Below are positions 62,757 to 64,000 of a DNA stretch of 64,000 nucleotides, one piece after another. A model generated the notes under the pieces. It made no database searches. It was not told the origin of the DNA and saw nothing but the letters and a program-made list of their open reading frames with translations. This DNA comes from Planctomycetota bacterium (GTDB lineage: Bacteria; Planctomycetota; UBA1135; GCA-002686595): the NCBI GenBank assembly GCA_012960475.1, contig DUBE01000063.1:62001-126000 (forward strand). The letters run 5' to 3'. Positions within the stretch are counted from its first letter, which is position 1, and the number at the start of each line of letters is the position of its first letter. The translations under genes were made by a program, and so were the position numbers.

Positions 62757-64000
62757 ATGATCTCATCAAGCAAAGCTCGGGCACACGTTGGCCCGCAGTT
62801 CTTTTGTTCGCCATCTTGGGCCTGGTGCTCTGGCGGGGATGGCGTGACCCGGCCGAAGTTCCACTGCCGTTGACGGATCAGCTGGAGGCGGACCTGCGTA
62901 TTCGGCGCCTTACCGATGACTGTTACATCGGCCTGCCCTTCCAGGGCGACACTTCCAACATGATCCCTGTCCTGGTTTCCAAGCTGGAAATGGGGCGCAG
63001 GGAGCCTTTGCAGGCCGCCACCAGGGAGCTTGCGGCCATCGGTGCCCCCGCCGTGCCTGAACTGCGCCGTCTGTTCGATCAATGCTCATCCAACCCCTAT
63101 CTGCAGGGGGTACTCAAGAACGTGGTCGAGGTTTGTGCCCTGATGGAAGATCCAGCGGGCCTTCCGATCTTGCGTAGTGGACTTGACCACGCGGCGGAAC
63201 CTCTGCGCATGGCCGCAGCTGACGGCATGACCCGTCATGGTCTGGCCGAGGACTATGAGTACGTCTTGCGCTGGGTCGACGCCAGCAAGAACACCTCCAC
63301 CAAGGTGACCTATTGCAAGGCCTTGCGTGCCATGGACCCCGATCGTTTTCTTGGGGACTTTCTACGGTGGTTGGAGATGGGCCGGCACGCGGACCTGTAT
63401 GGATATCTGTCCGTATACGCAACCACTGTCATCGATCCGGAAAGGGCCAAGGCCTTTGCCCGAGCCGGAGATTTTCATGATGTGGACTCAGCCTCGCGCA
63501 TCTACTTGATCGCCTCTGCCGCAGCCTTTGGGAATGCAGTCCTGTTGGAGGAGCTGCTGGCAAGCGCGCAGGGGGAGCACGCTTCGCGTGCCGCCCTGGC
63601 GCTCGACGCTCTGGGCAAGGTCGGGATCTTTGCACCAGCGGAGGAGGCCCTCTTGCACGACCAGCGCATGGAAGTGCGCCTGTCCGCGGTGGGCGTGCTA
63701 CGCACCATCGAAAATCTGTCGGAGCGCAAACGCCTCCTGCGCCTGGGGTTGGCCGACCAGGTCATCGAGGTGCGCGACCTCTGTCTGGAGGAACTCCTCA
63801 TGCTTGGAGATCCCGAAGCGCGCCAGCGGACTTTGCAGCTCTTGCGAGGCACGGATGGCGAAAGGGGTCAGGGAATCAAGCGCCTGCGCAGAGCCTGGAC
63901 AGCTAATCCTGAGGCGCTGGACGAGGCCCTGGTTCTGCTCACCGATGAGTTGGCTGCTCATCCCCAGCGAGCGCGCCATCTGTCATTGCTGCAGGCTGTG
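62753..64000 (+). CDS. membrane-anchored HEAT-repeat-like protein (3' truncated by window)
   Basis: The ATG overlaps the TolC-family stop (ATGA), and the frame stays open through the last base, giving 416 residues with no stop. An N-terminal hydrophobic segment (about 14-28, PAVLLFAILGLVLW) is followed by helical repeats resembling HEAT/PBS-lyase units (ELAAIGAPAVPELRRLF, LLHDQRMEVRLSAVGVLRTI, VIEVRDLCLEELLMLGDPEAR). Such repeats bind proteins. Coupled translation suggests a role with the TolC-like channel, for example as scaffold or regulator; this is inference. Confidence 0.7.
   Translation, partial: MNDLIKQSSGTRWPAVLLFAILGLVLWRGWRDPAEVPLPLTDQLEADLRIRRLTDDCYIGLPFQGDTSNMIPVLVSKLEMGRREPLQAATRELAAIGAPAVPELRRLFDQCSSNPYLQGVLKNVVEVCALMEDPAGLPILRSGLDHAAEPLRMAAADGMTRHGLAEDYEYVLRWVDASKNTSTKVTYCKALRAMDPDRFLGDFLRWLEMGRHADLYGYLSVYATTVIDPERAKAFARAGDFHDVDSASRIYLIASAAAFGNAVLLEELLASAQGEHASRAALALDALGKVGIFAPAEEALLHDQRMEVRLSAVGVLRTIENLSERKRLLRLGLADQVIEVRDLCLEELLMLGDPEARQRTLQLLRGTDGERGQGIKRLRRAWTANPEALDEALVLLTDELAAHPQRARHLSLLQAV

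Overview
The window is a 64 kb, GC-rich, gene-dense chromosomal segment with no rRNA, CRISPR array, insertion sequence or phage gene. It most likely comes from a planctomycete or a related PVC-superphylum bacterium; this is inference. The reasons are a UvrA of nearly 2,000 residues made of two head-to-tail copies (an arrangement known from Chlamydiae), many large mosaic secreted proteins, and one beta-rich C-terminal domain shared by three otherwise unrelated secreted proteins.

Layout. 1-3.9 kb (+): end of dxs, nadK, a pair of tandem 22-codon ORFs or repeats, a Na/phosphate symporter and a PhoU protein. 3.9-7.7 kb (-): tRNA-Ala, lysS, then an ABC lipoprotein-release or FtsX-type pair. 8.0-13.6 kb (+): leuS and the tldE/tldD protease pair. 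13.6-18.9 kb (+): a 1,784-residue secreted mosaic. 19-23 kb (+): an RNase II/R exonuclease, a membrane-anchored glutamate-synthase-like flavoprotein and NAD(P)HX epimerase. 23-39 kb is rich in exported proteins: a cyclase-like/discoidin protein, a sugar-dehydrogenase-like propeller, two MORN lipoproteins, a sulfatase-fold lipoprotein without the formylglycine residue, a five-haem cytochrome, a lamin-tail-domain protein and an Asp-box propeller. Housekeeping genes moaA and glyA lie among them. 39.4-42 kb (-): purC, purE and mtnA. 42-47 kb (+): aroA, galE, a PBP4-type carboxypeptidase and an inositol-phosphatase-family enzyme. 47-61 kb (+): a long run of mostly overlapping genes: double uvrA, XPB-type helicase, helicase-associated protein, thiE-like, a small membrane protein, thiL, tsaE, then an ECF sigma factor with a membrane partner. 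61.2-64 kb (+): a TolC-like protein and a HEAT-like protein that runs off the end.

The most interesting system is the uvrA-xpb-helicase-associated gene run. A bacterial damage-recognition ATPase is translationally coupled to a helicase carrying the hallmarks of eukaryotic and archaeal XPB (DEVH box, RED motif) and to a protein of the type found beside mycobacterial XPB. This looks like a hybrid nucleotide-excision-repair module. Secondary points are the tandem mini-ORFs before the phosphate transporter, the shared C-terminal domain of exported proteins, and possible near-leaderless promoters at purC, aroA and mtnA.
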